NCBI GenBank assembly: GCA_964362485.1
Contig: CAYIEX010000098.1
Location: 1 to 5,773 of the forward strand
DNA: 5,773 nucleotides
Source of the DNA: CAMAVK01 sp964362485
Lineage (GTDB): Archaea; Nanobdellota; Nanobdellia; Woesearchaeales; GW2011-AR9
Direction: 5' to 3'
Made by a program: the position numbers and the translations under genes. The notes beneath the pieces were generated by a model. That model was not told the origin of the DNA and did not search any database. It saw nothing but the letters and a program-made list of their open reading frames with translations. Every line of letters begins with the position of its first letter. Position 1 is the first letter of the stretch. Shown piece by piece: positions 5,751 through 5,773 of this stretch.

Positions 5751-5773
5751 ATGACCCCGCAACAAGAAAAAGT
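5751..5773 (+). CDS. Possible start of the next gene (partial, runs off the window)
   Basis: ATG5751 opens a frame (MTPQQEK) that stays open to the window edge, 25 nt after the methyltransferase stop. No Shine-Dalgarno site is visible. An earlier ATG at 5725 overlaps the stop codon but closes after nine codons. Seven codons are too few to assign any function. Confidence 0.25.

Noticed and set aside
1..5773. CRISPR arrays, tRNA or rRNA genes, insertion sequences, attachment sites
   Set aside because: I found no regularly spaced repeats, cloverleaf-like sequence, transposase motifs or terminal inverted repeats by reading both strands.

Overview
This is an AT-rich window that looks archaeal. 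The best evidence is a textbook archaeal TATA box (2216-2225) centred about 25 nt before an ATG that has no Shine-Dalgarno sequence, which is the layout of a leaderless transcript. Genes inside the same cluster instead carry short Shine-Dalgarno sites (GGTGA, AGGT), and the only terminator I can see is a run of U-tracts without a hairpin. A DPANN or other poorly characterised archaeon from a metagenome would fit, but that lineage is an inference and no marker gene is present.

Layout. Positions 1-1001 (+) hold the C-terminal part of a multi-spanning membrane protein of the GT-C-like glycosyltransferase type. It is cut by the window edge and may be frameshifted near its 5' end. A convergent gene at 1127-1963 (-) encodes a 278-residue protein with a Nudix-like domain whose catalytic box is degenerate. 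A 281-bp divergent intergenic region (1964-2244) follows and carries promoters for both directions. From 2245 to the window end a same-strand cluster runs with gaps of 13, 71 and 7 nt: an RmlA-like sugar-1-phosphate nucleotidyltransferase (2245-3171), a polyprenyl-phosphate glycosyltransferase of the GT2 ArnC/GtrB/Dpm1 type (3185-4183), a half-length NDP-hexose 2,3-dehydratase (4255-5013) and a SAM-dependent methyltransferase (5021-5725). Another gene may begin at 5751.

How they may work together. The nucleotidyltransferase would make an NDP-hexose. A 4,6-dehydratase, not in this window, would convert it to the 4-keto-6-deoxy sugar. The 2,3-dehydratase would remove the C2 hydroxyl, and the methyltransferase could add a methyl group to the sugar or glycan. 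The GT2 enzyme would move a sugar onto a polyprenyl phosphate, and the GT-C-like protein could use such a lipid-linked donor outside the membrane. Together this suggests 2,6-dideoxy and possibly methylated sugar decoration of the cell surface. The pathway as a whole is inferred; the individual family assignments of the four cluster genes are well supported by motifs.

The most interesting point is the single-module 2,3-dehydratase, because characterised members of that family (EvaA, TylX3) are about twice as long and built from two tandem modules.
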